A stretch of DNA of 64,000 bases, taken from NCBI RefSeq assembly GCF_030124145.1, contig NZ_JASKMS010000035.1, forward strand, positions 30,220 through 94,219. The letters run 5' to 3'. A program made the position numbers and the translations under genes. The notes under the pieces were generated by a model. The model was not told the origin of the DNA, made no database searches, and saw only the letters and a list, made by a program, of their open reading frames with translations. This document shows, piece by piece, positions 1 through 7,982 of this stretch (the first letter of the stretch is position 1; each line of letters opens with the position of its first letter). The DNA is from Streptomyces sp. 378 (lineage in GTDB: Bacteria > Actinomycetota > Actinomycetes > Streptomycetales > Streptomycetaceae).

Positions 1-41
1 CCGCCGGTTTCGAGCAGCGGCAACGTCTTCGCATTCGGCAT
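1..41 (-). CDS. arsR: ArsR-family repressor, N-terminal end only
   Basis: Only the first 13 codons lie in the window; the gene runs off the left edge. The translation begins MPNAKTLPLLETG, which resembles the N-terminus of actinobacterial ArsR/SmtB metalloregulators as I remember them. It is divergent from the flavoprotein gene at 273, a common layout in arsenic resistance loci. No ribosome binding site is visible before the ATG at 41, so the mRNA may be leaderless. Two operator-like sequences lie between the two genes. The assignment rests on a short peptide and the context, so it is tentative. Confidence 0.5.
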   Translation of the reverse strand, partial: MPNAKTLPLLETG

Positions 42-43
42 GC

Positions 44-64
44 GTCTATGTTGACACACATCGA
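44..64. promoter_or_regulatory. Probable ArsR operator, copy 1
   Basis: The 12-base string gtctatgttgac at 44-55, followed by acacatcga, recurs almost intact at 190-208. This copy lies immediately upstream of the ATG at 41 of the left-going ArsR-like gene, so a bound repressor would block its transcription. The assignment to ArsR is inferred from position and repetition. Confidence 0.5.
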
Positions 65-182
65 ACCAAGGTGGCCGATCGTAATTTTCCCGGTGCGAGC
101 CACGGTGCGGCAAACCGTCGCCCGCGGCGCGCCCGGGCCGCCCGCCGCCGACCAGGAAGCACACACACCCGGCCATCAGTTA

Positions 183-212
183 GATGAATGTCTATGTTGA
201 CGTTCATCGATA
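183..212. promoter_or_regulatory. Probable ArsR operator, copy 2
   Basis: This second copy shares gtctatgttgac (190-201) with the site at 44-55 and ends in ttcatcgat. The arms gatgaa (183-188) and ttcatc (203-208) form an inverted repeat, as expected for a dimeric winged-helix repressor. It lies about 60 bases before the GTG start of the flavoprotein gene at 273, so it is well placed to control it. Confidence 0.5.
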
Positions 213-272
213 CAGATGCCATGCTGGGCCGCACAAGCCATCGACGGATGTCGAAACACGCAAGGAGTCGCC

Positions 273-1670
273 GTGAACGCGCCTGCCGAACTGCCCGTCG
301 TGGTGATCGGGGCCGGGCCCGTGGGTCTGGCCGCCGCCGCCCATCTGCTCGACCAGGGCATCGAACCCCTGGTCCTGGAAGCCGGCCGCACCGCCGGGAC
401 CGCCGTGGACGGGTGGGCGCACGTGCGCCTGTTCTCCACCTGGGGCGAGGTCGTCGACCCGGCGGCCGAGAAGCTCCTCTCCCCCACCGGCTGGACACAC
501 CCCGACCCGGCCACCTACCCCTCCGGCGGCGACTGGGCCGACCTCTACCTGCGCCCGCTGGCCGACGTCCTCGGCACCCGCGTCCGTCTCGGTGCGACGG
601 TCACCGGCGTCTCGCGCAGCGGCCGGGACCGCATCGTGGACGCCGACCGGGAGCAGCAGCCGTTCCTCGTGCAGATCGCCTATGCCGACGGCCATGAGGA
701 GCGCGTTCTCGCCCGCGCCGTCGTCGACGCCTCCGGCACCTGGGCCACGCCCGGCCCGGCCGGTGGCAGCGGGCTGCCCGCCCTCGGCGAGAAGGCCGCG
801 GCCGACCGGATCGCCTATCGCGTACCGGACCTCGACGACCCGGCCGTCCGGGCCCGGTACGCGGGCAAGCGCACCGCCGTCATCGGCTCCGGCGCCTCCG
901 CCTTCACCGCCCTGGCCTACCTCGCCGACCTCGCCACGTCGGACGACGGCGCCGGGACGAAGGGAGTGTGGATCCTGCGGCGGGGCATCTCGGGGTCCAC
1001 CTTCGGGGGCGGAGAAGCCGACCAGCTCCCCGCGCGCGGCGCCCTCGGTATGGCGGCGAAGGCCGCCGTCGACCAGGGACACGCGGATGCGGTCACCGGC
1101 TTCCGCGCGGAGATGATCGAGCGCGCCACCGACGGCCGCCTGGTCCTCGTCGGTGAGGACGGCCGCCGCCTGGACGCGGTCGACGAGATGATCGTGCTGA
1201 CCGGCTTCCGCCCCGACCTGTCTTTCCTGGACGAGCTGCGCCTGGCCCTCGACGAGCGCCTCCAGGCGCCCGTCGCCCTGGCCCCGCTGATCGACCCCAA
1301 CCAGCACTCCTGCGGCACCGTCTACCCCCATGGCCACCGCGAGCTGTCCCACCCGGAGCCCGGCGTCTATCTCGTCGGGATGAAGTCCTACGGCCGCGCA
1401 CCCACCTTTCTCGCCATGACCGGCTACGAGCAGGTCCGTTCCGTCGCCGCCGCGATCGCCGGCGACATCGACGCGGCCGACCGCGTGGAACTCACCCTCC
1501 CGGAGACCGGGGTATGCGGCGGCGCCGGACTCTTCGACGCCCCCGACACCGCACAGGCCGACGGCGGCGGCTGCTGCGCCCCGGCACCGCAGTCCCTCCG
1601 GCTCGTCGCCCCCGGCACGGTCGGGGTGCCTGCCGAGGACACCCCGCCAGGCGGCTGCTGCGGCTCCTGA
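273..1670 (+). CDS. FAD/NAD(P)-binding flavoprotein of the arsenic-locus type
   Basis: This 465-residue protein has an N-terminal FAD-binding Rossmann motif (VVVIGAGPVGLAAA) and a second nucleotide-binding motif near residue 200 (AVIGSGASAF), the two-dinucleotide-fold layout of flavin monooxygenases and reductases. The GTG at 273 is chosen because AAGGAG lies at 262-267. The C-terminus is unusual: it holds CGG, GGGCC and GGCC clusters, giving paired cysteines that could bind a thiophilic metalloid. The divergent ArsR-like gene and shared operators suggest metalloid resistance, similar to proteins annotated ArsO-like. The substrate is not deducible. A strong terminator follows. Confidence 0.75.
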   Translation: MNAPAELPVVVIGAGPVGLAAAAHLLDQGIEPLVLEAGRTAGTAVDGWAHVRLFSTWGEVVDPAAEKLLSPTGWTHPDPATYPSGGDWADLYLRPLADVLGTRVRLGATVTGVSRSGRDRIVDADREQQPFLVQIAYADGHEERVLARAVVDASGTWATPGPAGGSGLPALGEKAAADRIAYRVPDLDDPAVRARYAGKRTAVIGSGASAFTALAYLADLATSDDGAGTKGVWILRRGISGSTFGGGEADQLPARGALGMAAKAAVDQGHADAVTGFRAEMIERATDGRLVLVGEDGRRLDAVDEMIVLTGFRPDLSFLDELRLALDERLQAPVALAPLIDPNQHSCGTVYPHGHRELSHPEPGVYLVGMKSYGRAPTFLAMTGYEQVRSVAAAIAGDIDAADRVELTLPETGVCGGAGLFDAPDTAQADGGGCCAPAPQSLRLVAPGTVGVPAEDTPPGGCCGS

Positions 1671-1690
1671 CCGACCCGGGCAACCCACTC

Positions 1691-1731
1691 GCGGGGTCGC
1701 GACCGGAGCAGGGGACCGGTCGCGACCCCGC
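1691..1731 (+). terminator. Terminator after the flavoprotein gene
   Basis: A perfect 16-base inverted repeat (1691-1706 with 1716-1731) has a 9-base loop and starts 20 bases after the stop codon. It has no long T-run, which is usual for Streptomyces terminators. Confidence 0.8.
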
Positions 1732-1859
1732 GCCCCTGCGGTGAGCTGCGGGCGTGGGGGCAGTGGCACCCCGCATGAGCGGCCATGACCGAAGCAGGCG
1801 TGAGCCCGGACCCATCCGGGCCGAACGACGCCCCCCTTGTTGTCCCTTGTTCTCAGCCG

Positions 1860-2319
1860 TCACCCGGAGGGTTCGATGCGGAGGACGGCGACCTTGCCGA
1901 GGACGTCGGCGACCTTCAGGCTCATGGCGTCATTGATGGTCGCCGCGGGCCCCTCGCCGCAGCTGAGCCGGACACCGCCTCCCCCCTCCGACGACGTGCC
2001 GCCCCCACCGGAACAGCCGGAAACGCTGAATCCCGACCCCGTGAGCCTCGCGACCATCTCGACCTCGCCGCCGCCGATCGCCGTCACCTCGATCGGCCCG
2101 AGCCCGTACGTCTCCGGCACGGTCACGACGTCCCCCACGGCCCGAGCCGAAGACGGCGACGAGCAGCGCTCGGCGCTTCTCCGTTTCGCTCGGTGGGGTG
2201 TGGTTGTACTCGAAGATCTGCTCGGTGCGCCGCCGAGAGGCCTGGAAGGCCGCTTCCGACTCGGTGTAGACGAGCCCTTCGGCGATCCTGGCCAGGACTT
2301 CCTCGTGCGCGTGCGTCAC
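1860..2319 (-). pseudogene. Remnant of a maltose/galactoside O-acetyltransferase, fused out of frame
   Basis: From a GTG at 2319, preceded by AAGGAG, the reading frame encodes the small helical maltose acetyltransferase domain (EGLVYTESEAAF, FEYNHTPP, RRALLVAVFGS), matching the first 55 residues of Maa/NodL-type enzymes. The hexapeptide-repeat catalytic domain that should follow is absent. At about 2138 the good codon usage jumps to another frame, which runs about 90 residues to a stop at 1860 (VGDVVTVPET to LRIEPSG). I do not recognise that part. Both parts have high GC at third positions. The likeliest reading is a deletion or rearrangement that joined an acetyltransferase start to another gene end. 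Confidence 0.5.
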
Positions 2320-2546
2320 AGCGGAACGCTCCTTCGTCACCCCGTCGGGCACAGGCCCGGCGCGCCCCGGTCGACCGCGCGCATCGCGAGCCTACGTGCA
2401 CCACGACGACGCCATGAGCCCTTCCGGACCACGGCTGACGGACTTCACATGTTCCACCGCGGCTACCGAACGTGTCAGTTGTGTGTGGCCGCGTTTCGGG
2501 GGTAGTCGAACGCCTTAGCCGGGTTGCTCAGGACGAGGGTGGCGGT

Positions 2547-3020
2547 ATGGGGTCAGTGGTGCGCGAAAACGAGGACCAGCCGTTGGTCGGCCGTCCTCTC
2601 CGGTCCTCGATCGCCCTGGAGAGCGGGGAACGGATCGGTGAAGCACGCGATGCGACCCGCCGTTTCATGACCGAGGTGCAGGCCGTTCACGGGATCCCCG
2701 TTTCGGAACGTGCGATGGGCCTGGCGGAGCTGGTGGTCAGCGAACTGGTGACCAACGCGCACAAGTACGCTCCCGGCCCGTGCCTGCTCGATGTGGAGGT
2801 CTGCGACGGCACCGTGGACATCAGCGTCTGGGACAGCGATCCCGCCCTGCCGGTGCCCCAGGAGGCCGATCCGCACCGGGTCGGCAAACACGGCTTGGAG
2901 ATCGTGATGGCCGTGTGCCGCAGTTTCGAGATCCACCGCGAACCGGTCGGCAAGCGTGTGAAAGCCGGCATCGTGCTGGCCGACGATCCCGGCGGGCATC
3001 CGGCGGGCCGGCTGATGTGA
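2547..3020 (+). CDS. Orphan anti-sigma regulatory kinase (RsbW/SpoIIAB-like HATPase)
   Basis: This 157-residue protein is a single HATPase_c_2 domain. It shows the N-box (ELVVSELVTNAHKYAPG, about residues 60-76) and a divergent G1 region (WDSDP, then GKHGLEIV). Such proteins bind sigma factors and phosphorylate STAS antagonists. The ATG at 2547 has GGACGAGG about 8 bases upstream; the open frame extends upstream to 2472 but without a better start. No sigma factor is adjacent, so the partner is unknown. Close paralogues lie at 28951 and 34615. Confidence 0.85.
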   Translation: MGSVVRENEDQPLVGRPLRSSIALESGERIGEARDATRRFMTEVQAVHGIPVSERAMGLAELVVSELVTNAHKYAPGPCLLDVEVCDGTVDISVWDSDPALPVPQEADPHRVGKHGLEIVMAVCRSFEIHREPVGKRVKAGIVLADDPGGHPAGRLM

Positions 3021-3070
3021 GCGAGCCGGTCGACCACGGCGGACCAGGGGCCACGGCCGCGAGCGGTGGT

Positions 3071-3095
3071 GCCCCACCCGTCCGACGGGTGAGGC
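3071..3095. terminator. Bidirectional terminator between convergent genes
   Basis: Ten-base arms (3071-3080 and 3086-3095) with one mismatch and a 5-base loop lie between the stop of the kinase gene (3020) and the stop of the minus-strand small gene (3109). Confidence 0.55.
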
Positions 3096-3108
3096 GCCCC
3101 CGTCGTCT

Positions 3109-3264
3109 CTAGCCCTTCCGCAGCTCGGCCCACACGCGTGCGGCCATGACATCGGCCTCGTCCTGCGGCGTTCCCGCCTGCACCAGGATGATCCCGCGGG
3201 ACTGGTCCGGGAACGTGACCTCCCGCATCGCCGTACCCAGCGGACGCATCGGCTGGTCCGGCAT
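3109..3264 (-). CDS. Small hypothetical protein, 51 residues
   Basis: The ATG at 3264 follows GGGAGG by 5 bases. The product is a 51-residue protein ending MAARVWAELRKG, with no signal peptide or membrane segment. I do not recognise a family. Good ribosome binding site and codon usage support it as a real gene. Confidence 0.55.
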   Translation of the reverse strand: MPDQPMRPLGTAMREVTFPDQSRGIILVQAGTPQDEADVMAARVWAELRKG

Positions 3265-3454
3265 GGCGGCCTCCCTTCTATGGCTGCCGCCCACGCTATG
3301 GGGGCGACCGGCAGAAGACGGGGACCTCCCACCGAACGCATCACCACGCCGTGTCATGGACGACCCGCGCATGCGTCAGAGCCGGCGAAGGTGTGCTCCC
3401 GTTCGGCGGCATGACGGTTCACCTGATGGACGACGGGTGCCACCGACGTGGAGG

Positions 3455-3763
3455 TCACGCCGACTCGGAGCCGCCGAGCATCGCGGAAGCCCGCTGGAGC
3501 GGATCGACGAGCCTCGTGGGCGCGGCCTTGGGAAGGGTGCGGCAGGTGAAGCCCAGTTGCGTCATGGCCCGCAGCACTTCGCCCGTGCTGAAGTCGCGGG
3601 GGTCCTGACGAGTGATCACGCGGCCGACCTGCTTGGCGGGGTAGTGCCGCCGCCCGACGATGACGGAGTCGCCGACGACCGGCTCGGGCTTGACACCCTT
3701 CATCGTTTCCAGCACGCCGTTCTTGGTCAGGTCGAACGGAAAACGGGCGATGACGCAGCGCAT
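3455..3763 (-). CDS. Conserved hypothetical protein beside the cold-stress genes
   Basis: This 102-residue soluble protein begins MRCVIARFPFDLT and contains GDSVIVGRRHYPAKQVG and TRQDPRDFSTGEV, suggesting a small beta-rich fold followed by a helical tail. I recall homologues in Streptomyces next to cold shock and DEAD-box helicase genes, and here it is the last gene of such a run on the minus strand, 80 bases after the CBS gene. The function is unknown; a role in RNA handling under cold stress is inferred only from its neighbours. Confidence 0.65.
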   Translation of the reverse strand: MRCVIARFPFDLTKNGVLETMKGVKPEPVVGDSVIVGRRHYPAKQVGRVITRQDPRDFSTGEVLRAMTQLGFTCRTLPKAAPTRLVDPLQRASAMLGGSESA

Positions 3764-3843
3764 GATGCCTCACAGGGAGAAGAGGGGAAGGGAGAGGGGC
3801 GAGAGCCGGCCGCGGATCAGGCGGGTCAGGCAGGTCAGGCGGG

Positions 3844-4248
3844 TCAGTGTGAGAGGGCGAGCACGCCCAGGGCGTTGCCGTGCTCGTCGACCACGGGCAG
3901 GGCCCCGAGCCGCCGGTGGCGCATCGTGCGCTCGGCGTCGGCGATGGTGGTGAGCGGCGTGGCGAAGGACTCGTCGTCACCGACGATGTCGCGCAGCCGG
4001 ACCCGGTTGGTGAATCCGAGGCCGTCGCAGACGTCGGTCAGCCGGGCGTGGGTGACCATGCCCGTGCACTGGCCGTCCTCGTCACAGACGACGAGGTGAC
4101 CCGAGCGGGCGGCTGCCATGACGGACAGCGCCACCTCCACGGTCATGTCGTCCCAGACCTGCGGACCGGCCGCCTCCATGGCGTCGGCCGCCATCCTGTG
4201 CGGCAGTTCGGCGTTGATCGCGTGGTGCTGCGTTCGGGTCGGCGTCAA
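3844..4248 (-). CDS. Two-CBS-domain protein
   Basis: This 134-residue protein consists of tandem CBS motifs: the first around residues 25-75 (VALSVMAAARSGHLVV, GMVTHARL) and the second around 85-132 (AERTMRHRRLGALPVVDEHGN). Stand-alone CBS pairs usually bind adenine nucleotides and act as energy or redox sensors. It lies 42 bases downstream of the helicase gene on the same strand, so the two are probably co-transcribed. Confidence 0.85.
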   Translation of the reverse strand: MTPTRTQHHAINAELPHRMAADAMEAAGPQVWDDMTVEVALSVMAAARSGHLVVCDEDGQCTGMVTHARLTDVCDGLGFTNRVRLRDIVGDDESFATPLTTIADAERTMRHRRLGALPVVDEHGNALGVLALSH

Positions 4249-4290
4249 GAGGTGCCTCCTGGGGGCGTCGGCTTCCTGATCTGGACGGTT

Positions 4291-5778
4291 CTACGCTGCC
4301 GCGACGCCGGTGGACCGCTGTGCGGACGCACGCCGTGCCGCGGAGGCGGGGCTGCGCCGACCGCGGGTGGTGGCGCGGCGCTTGGGGCGTTCGACGACCG
4401 GTGCGGCGATGACGACGGGGACGCCGGAGGGCGTCCTGGAGCCGGTGATGCGGTGCAGGGCCTCATCGCCGGAGCTGACCTGGGTGATCTGCGGGACGAT
4501 GCCGGCCGTGGCCATGAGGCGGTCCATGGCGCGGCGCTGATGCGGAACGACGAGGGTGACGACACTGCCGGACTCGCCGGCGCGGGCCGTGCGGCCGCCG
4601 CGGTGGAGGTAGTCCTTGTGGTCGGTCGGGGGATCGACGTTGACGACGAGGTCGAGGTGGTCGACGTGGATGCCGCGTGCGGCGACGTTCGTGGCGACCA
4701 ACACGCCGACGTGTCCGTTCTTGAACTGCGTCAGCGTGCGGGTGCGCTGGGGCTGGGACTTGCCGCCGTGCAGGGCGGCGGCCCGCACCCCGCTGGCCAG
4801 AAGGTGTTCGGTGAGGCGGTCGACGGCGTGCTTGGTGTCGAGGAACATGAGCACCCGGCCGTCGCGTGCGGCGATCTCGGTGGTGGCCGCGTGCTTGTCG
4901 GCGCCGTGGACCTGGAGCACGTGGTGCTCCATCGTCGTGACGGCGCCGGCGGACGGATCGACGGAGTGTACGACCGGGTCGCTCAGGTAACGGCGCACCA
5001 GCAGGTCGACGTTGCGGTCGAGCGTCGCGGAGAACAACATGCGCTGCCCTGCGGGGCGCACCTGGTCGAGCAGGGCGGTGACCTGCGGCATGAAGCCCAT
5101 GTCGGCCATCTGGTCCGCCTCGTCGAGCACGGTGACGCACACCTGGTCCAGTCGGCAGTCACCGCGCTCGATGAGGTCCTTCAGACGTCCCGGGGTGGCG
5201 ACGACGACCTCGGCACCGCCGCGCAGCGCGCTCGTCTGACGGCCGATCGACACGCCGCCCACGACCGTGGCCAGACGCAGCTTCAAGGCTCGGGCGTACG
5301 GCGTGAGCGCGTCGGTGACCTGCTGCGCGAGTTCACGTGTGGGCACGAGGATCAGCCCCAGCGGCTGCCGGGGCTCGGCACGCTGCCGAGCCGTGCGGGC
5401 CAGCAGGGCCAGCCCGAAGGCGAGGGTCTTGCCGGAACCGGTACGCCCCCGGCCGAGGACGTCGCGTCCGGCGAGGGAGTTGGGGAGGGTCGCACCCTGG
5501 ATCGGGAACGGCACGGTCACGCCCTGCCGGCCGAGTTCGGCCAGCAGCTCCACGGGCATGTCGAGATCGGCGAAGCTCGCCGCGGCGGGCATCGCCGGGG
5601 TGATCGTCGTGGGGAGGGCGAACTCGCCCTGTACCGCTGCGGGACGGCGGCCGGGGGCACCGGAGCGGATCGGGCGGCGGCTCCAAGCCGCGGTGGCGGA
5701 TCGCCCGCCACTTTTCCCGGGGGCGGCATTTTCGCCACGGTCGGGGGTGAAGCGGTCGTTCGTGTGTGTGCGGTTCAT
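4291..5778 (-). CDS. DEAD-box ATP-dependent RNA helicase, cold-shock type
   Basis: This 495-residue helicase carries a Q motif (FPIQGATLP), Walker A (GRTGSGKT, about 111-118), PTRELAQQV, TPGRLKD, DEAD (VLDEADQM), SAT, and the C-terminal lobe motif HRGGRTARAG. The tail is basic and rich in Arg, Ala and Ser, typical of RNA-binding extensions in actinobacterial RhlE-type enzymes. The ATG at 5778 (MNRTHTNDRF) is chosen because GAGGAAGG lies just upstream; the open frame continues to 5940 without a ribosome binding site. It lies downstream of the cold shock gene with a terminator between, so it probably has its own promoter and leader, a common arrangement for cold-regulated helicases that unwind structured mRNA. 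Confidence 0.92.
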   Translation of the reverse strand: MNRTHTNDRFTPDRGENAAPGKSGGRSATAAWSRRPIRSGAPGRRPAAVQGEFALPTTITPAMPAAASFADLDMPVELLAELGRQGVTVPFPIQGATLPNSLAGRDVLGRGRTGSGKTLAFGLALLARTARQRAEPRQPLGLILVPTRELAQQVTDALTPYARALKLRLATVVGGVSIGRQTSALRGGAEVVVATPGRLKDLIERGDCRLDQVCVTVLDEADQMADMGFMPQVTALLDQVRPAGQRMLFSATLDRNVDLLVRRYLSDPVVHSVDPSAGAVTTMEHHVLQVHGADKHAATTEIAARDGRVLMFLDTKHAVDRLTEHLLASGVRAAALHGGKSQPQRTRTLTQFKNGHVGVLVATNVAARGIHVDHLDLVVNVDPPTDHKDYLHRGGRTARAGESGSVVTLVVPHQRRAMDRLMATAGIVPQITQVSSGDEALHRITGSRTPSGVPVVIAAPVVERPKRRATTRGRRSPASAARRASAQRSTGVAAA

Positions 5779-5940
5779 GCGGAACCTTCCTCGATGCGGC
5801 GCAGTCAAGGAATTTCCGCAGCGATGAGCACGGAGAAACACAAGAATGACCGAACTGCACAATCGAAACCGAGTGGACTCGGCTACGGCGTGTCTCCGAT
5901 TCCGGGGTGTCCGGTAAGGGAGCACTGCGGCAAAAAGCAC

Positions 5941-5982
5941 GCAGCTGGGGCCCGCACCCCGAAGGATGCGGGCCCCAGCTGC
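5941..5982 (-). terminator. Intrinsic terminator of the cold shock gene
   Basis: A perfect 16-base inverted repeat (5941-5956 with 5967-5982) has a 10-base loop and is followed on the minus strand by a run of five T. It lies 19 bases after the cold shock stop codon. This is the most classical terminator in the window. Confidence 0.92.
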
Positions 5983-6001
5983 ACGTACGCGACAGTCAGC
6001 G

Positions 6002-6205
6002 TCAGGCGGGAACGATGTTCTCGGCCTGCGGACCCTTCTGGCCCTGCGTGATGTCGAAGTTCACCTTCTGGCCCTCCAGCAGCTCGCGGAAGCCCTGGGC
6101 GGCGATGTTCGAGTAGTGGGCGAACACGTCAGCGCCGCCACCCTCCTGCTCGATGAAGCCGAAACCCTTTTCCGCGTTGAACCACTTCACGGTACCAGTA
6201 GCCAT
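6002..6205 (-). CDS. Cold shock domain protein
   Basis: This 67-residue single cold shock domain starts MATGTVKWFNAEKGFGFI and holds both RNP motifs (KGFGFI and DVFAHY). It binds single-stranded RNA and DNA as a chaperone and anti-terminator. AAAGGAG precedes the ATG at 6205. The long upstream region (6206 to about 6420) without a gene is consistent with the extended leaders of cold shock mRNAs. The downstream DEAD-box helicase is a frequent neighbour. Confidence 0.95.
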   Translation of the reverse strand: MATGTVKWFNAEKGFGFIEQEGGGADVFAHYSNIAAQGFRELLEGQKVNFDITQGQKGPQAENIVPA

Positions 6206-6628
6206 GTCAATCTCCTTTGGGGCAGTGCATCGGTGCCCGCACTGTACGGACACCGTGTCGCCGCGATGATGACCCCGCCCGGAAAAAGACCGGAAAACAA
6301 ATGCGCTTCCAGCGACCCGAAGGCCGGTCAGGAGCATGTGAAATTCGGGAACCACAACTGCAACTGAGAACGACAGTAGCACGCTGAAACGGCCCGGGCA
6401 CATGTAGAGATCTCTGCCGGATCAACACCGCAATAAAGCTGCCTGCCCGGTTCGCCAAATTCTGACCCGGCGGACACAGATATCGAAGCGCCACCCTGGC
6501 TCGCCGGCACAGGCTCCCCGGTCTCCCGGAAACGGCGACAGAGGCGGTGACTCCGCTCTGCCGGGTACTCGGTCCGCCGCGAAGGCGGGCACGAGCGCCC
6601 TGCTCGGGCAGACGTGAGGAGGTTCGGG
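6206..6628. other. Gene-free divergent promoter region
   Basis: This 423-base stretch separates the divergent cold shock and SDR genes. It must hold the promoters of both and probably a long cold shock leader. I see no open frame with sensible coding properties and no clear hairpin. Confidence 0.6.
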
Positions 6629-7615
6629 ATGCGCTTGCGAGACCACGTGGTGGTGGTGACCGGGGCGTCCAGCGGGATCGGACGGGCCGCGGCGGTGGCT
6701 TTCGCGCGCAAGGGCTGCGCCGTGGTGCTGGCCGCGCGACGCGAGGAGGCGCTGAAGGCCACGGCCCAGGAGTGCGCGAAGCATCGCGGGGCGCGGACCC
6801 TCGTCGTGCCGACCGACACGACGGACTTCAAGGCGGTCGAGGGCCTGGCGCGGCGTGCGGTGGAGGAGTTCGGCCGGATCGACGTCTGGGTGAACAACGC
6901 GGCCGTCAACGCTTTCGGCCGTTTCGAGGACGTGCCGCTGGAGGACTTCCGCAAGGTCCTGGACGTCAACGTCATGGGCTACGTCCACGGGGCCCGAGCG
7001 GCTCTGCCGGTGATGCGCGAGCAGGGCACCGGCACGTTGATCAACATATCCAGCATCGTGGGTGCCGTGGCGCAGCCGTACAGCCACCCGTACGGCATGT
7101 CCAAGCATGCCGTACGCGGACTCGGCTCAAGCCTTCGACAGCAGCTGCGGGTGGAGGGAGTGAAGGGCATTCACGTCTGCACGATACTGCCCGCCACCAT
7201 CGACACCCCGCACTTCGGGCAGGCGGCCAACTACACCGGGCGCAAGGTGGTGGCCATGCCGCCCGTCTACACCCCCGAGCGAGTCGCCCGGGCTGTGGTG
7301 CGTCTCGTCCGCCGACCACATCGCGAAGTGGTGGTCGGGCCCGCCGGCCGGGCGCTGGTGCGCCAGTCGCGGATGGCGCCGGGACTCGCGGAACGGGCCA
7401 TGGCGCGACAGACGGACCAGACCCATCTGTCCCACGACGAGGAGGCCCCGGCCACGCACGGCACACTGCACGTCCCGGCCCCGGGGGAAGGGGCGGCGCA
7501 CGGAGGCTGGGGCGGCCGACGGCGTACCGCGATCCGCAGGACCGCCGTCGCGGCCACACTGGCGGGAGCGGCCGTGGCCGCCGGGCGGCGGATGGGGCGC
7601 CCGGTCGGCGCTTGA
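6629..7615 (+). CDS. Short-chain dehydrogenase/reductase with C-terminal extension
   Basis: This 328-residue NAD(P)-dependent oxidoreductase shows the SDR cofactor motif TGASSGIG (11-18), NNAA (89-92), a catalytic Ser in SSIVG, and YGMSK (Tyr155, Lys159). The ATG at 6629 follows GAGGAGG by 6 bases. The core ends near residue 240; the remaining 85 residues are Ala/Arg/Gly-rich and end in a hydrophobic stretch (AVAATLAGAAVAAG) that could associate with the membrane. The substrate is unknown. It is convergent with the P450 gene, with a hairpin between. Confidence 0.88.
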   Translation: MRLRDHVVVVTGASSGIGRAAAVAFARKGCAVVLAARREEALKATAQECAKHRGARTLVVPTDTTDFKAVEGLARRAVEEFGRIDVWVNNAAVNAFGRFEDVPLEDFRKVLDVNVMGYVHGARAALPVMREQGTGTLINISSIVGAVAQPYSHPYGMSKHAVRGLGSSLRQQLRVEGVKGIHVCTILPATIDTPHFGQAANYTGRKVVAMPPVYTPERVARAVVRLVRRPHREVVVGPAGRALVRQSRMAPGLAERAMARQTDQTHLSHDEEAPATHGTLHVPAPGEGAAHGGWGGRRRTAIRRTAVAATLAGAAVAAGRRMGRPVGA

Positions 7616-7680
7616 CGGGTACGACCCGGGCGGCACGGCGGAGCAAGAGCGGGCGGGAGTCTGAAGGGAGTCGCGCGGGC

Positions 7681-7810
7681 GCGGGCAGCGCCACGCGAGC
7701 CACATCCTCAGGCACGCGCAGGTCCAGACCCCGAGCCACACGGGCGCGGACACCGCGGGCAGCGCCACTCGAGCCACATGCTCAGGCACGCGCAGGTCGA
7801 GACCCGAGCC
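7681..7810. repeat. Imperfect 56-57 base direct repeat, 74-base period
   Basis: Two copies (7681-7737 and 7755-7810) beginning gcgggcagcgccac differ at only a few bases and are separated by 17 unrelated bases. They lie in the 367-base non-coding stretch between the SDR gene and the P450 terminator. I see no convincing gene on either strand there. The repeat looks like a local tandem duplication. Confidence 0.85.
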
Positions 7811-7946
7811 GGAGGGCCGGTGGACCCCGCCGTACCCGCGCGGTGCGGCCTGCGACCGTGCGTCTGCCCCGCCTCAGCCGCCGCCTCACGCGCGACGCGG
7901 ATGCCCCCGGCCCGGGCTGTGGGAGCCGGTCCGGTCGGCCTGGGGT

Positions 7947-7975
7947 CCCGCCCCGGCCGACCGGGCCGGGGCGGG
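7947..7975. terminator. Bidirectional terminator between SDR and P450 genes
   Basis: A perfect 12-base GC-only inverted repeat (7947-7958 with 7964-7975) with a 5-base loop lies 8 bases beyond the P450 stop on the minus strand and downstream of the SDR gene on the plus strand. Confidence 0.8.
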
Positions 7976-7982
7976 TTCGTCC

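Noticed and set aside
3880..6051. Long plus-strand open frame opposite the DEAD-box helicase
   Set aside because: The minus strand carries all helicase motifs and proper starts; the plus frame has shadow composition (Gly/Val/Asp-rich) and no ribosome binding site.
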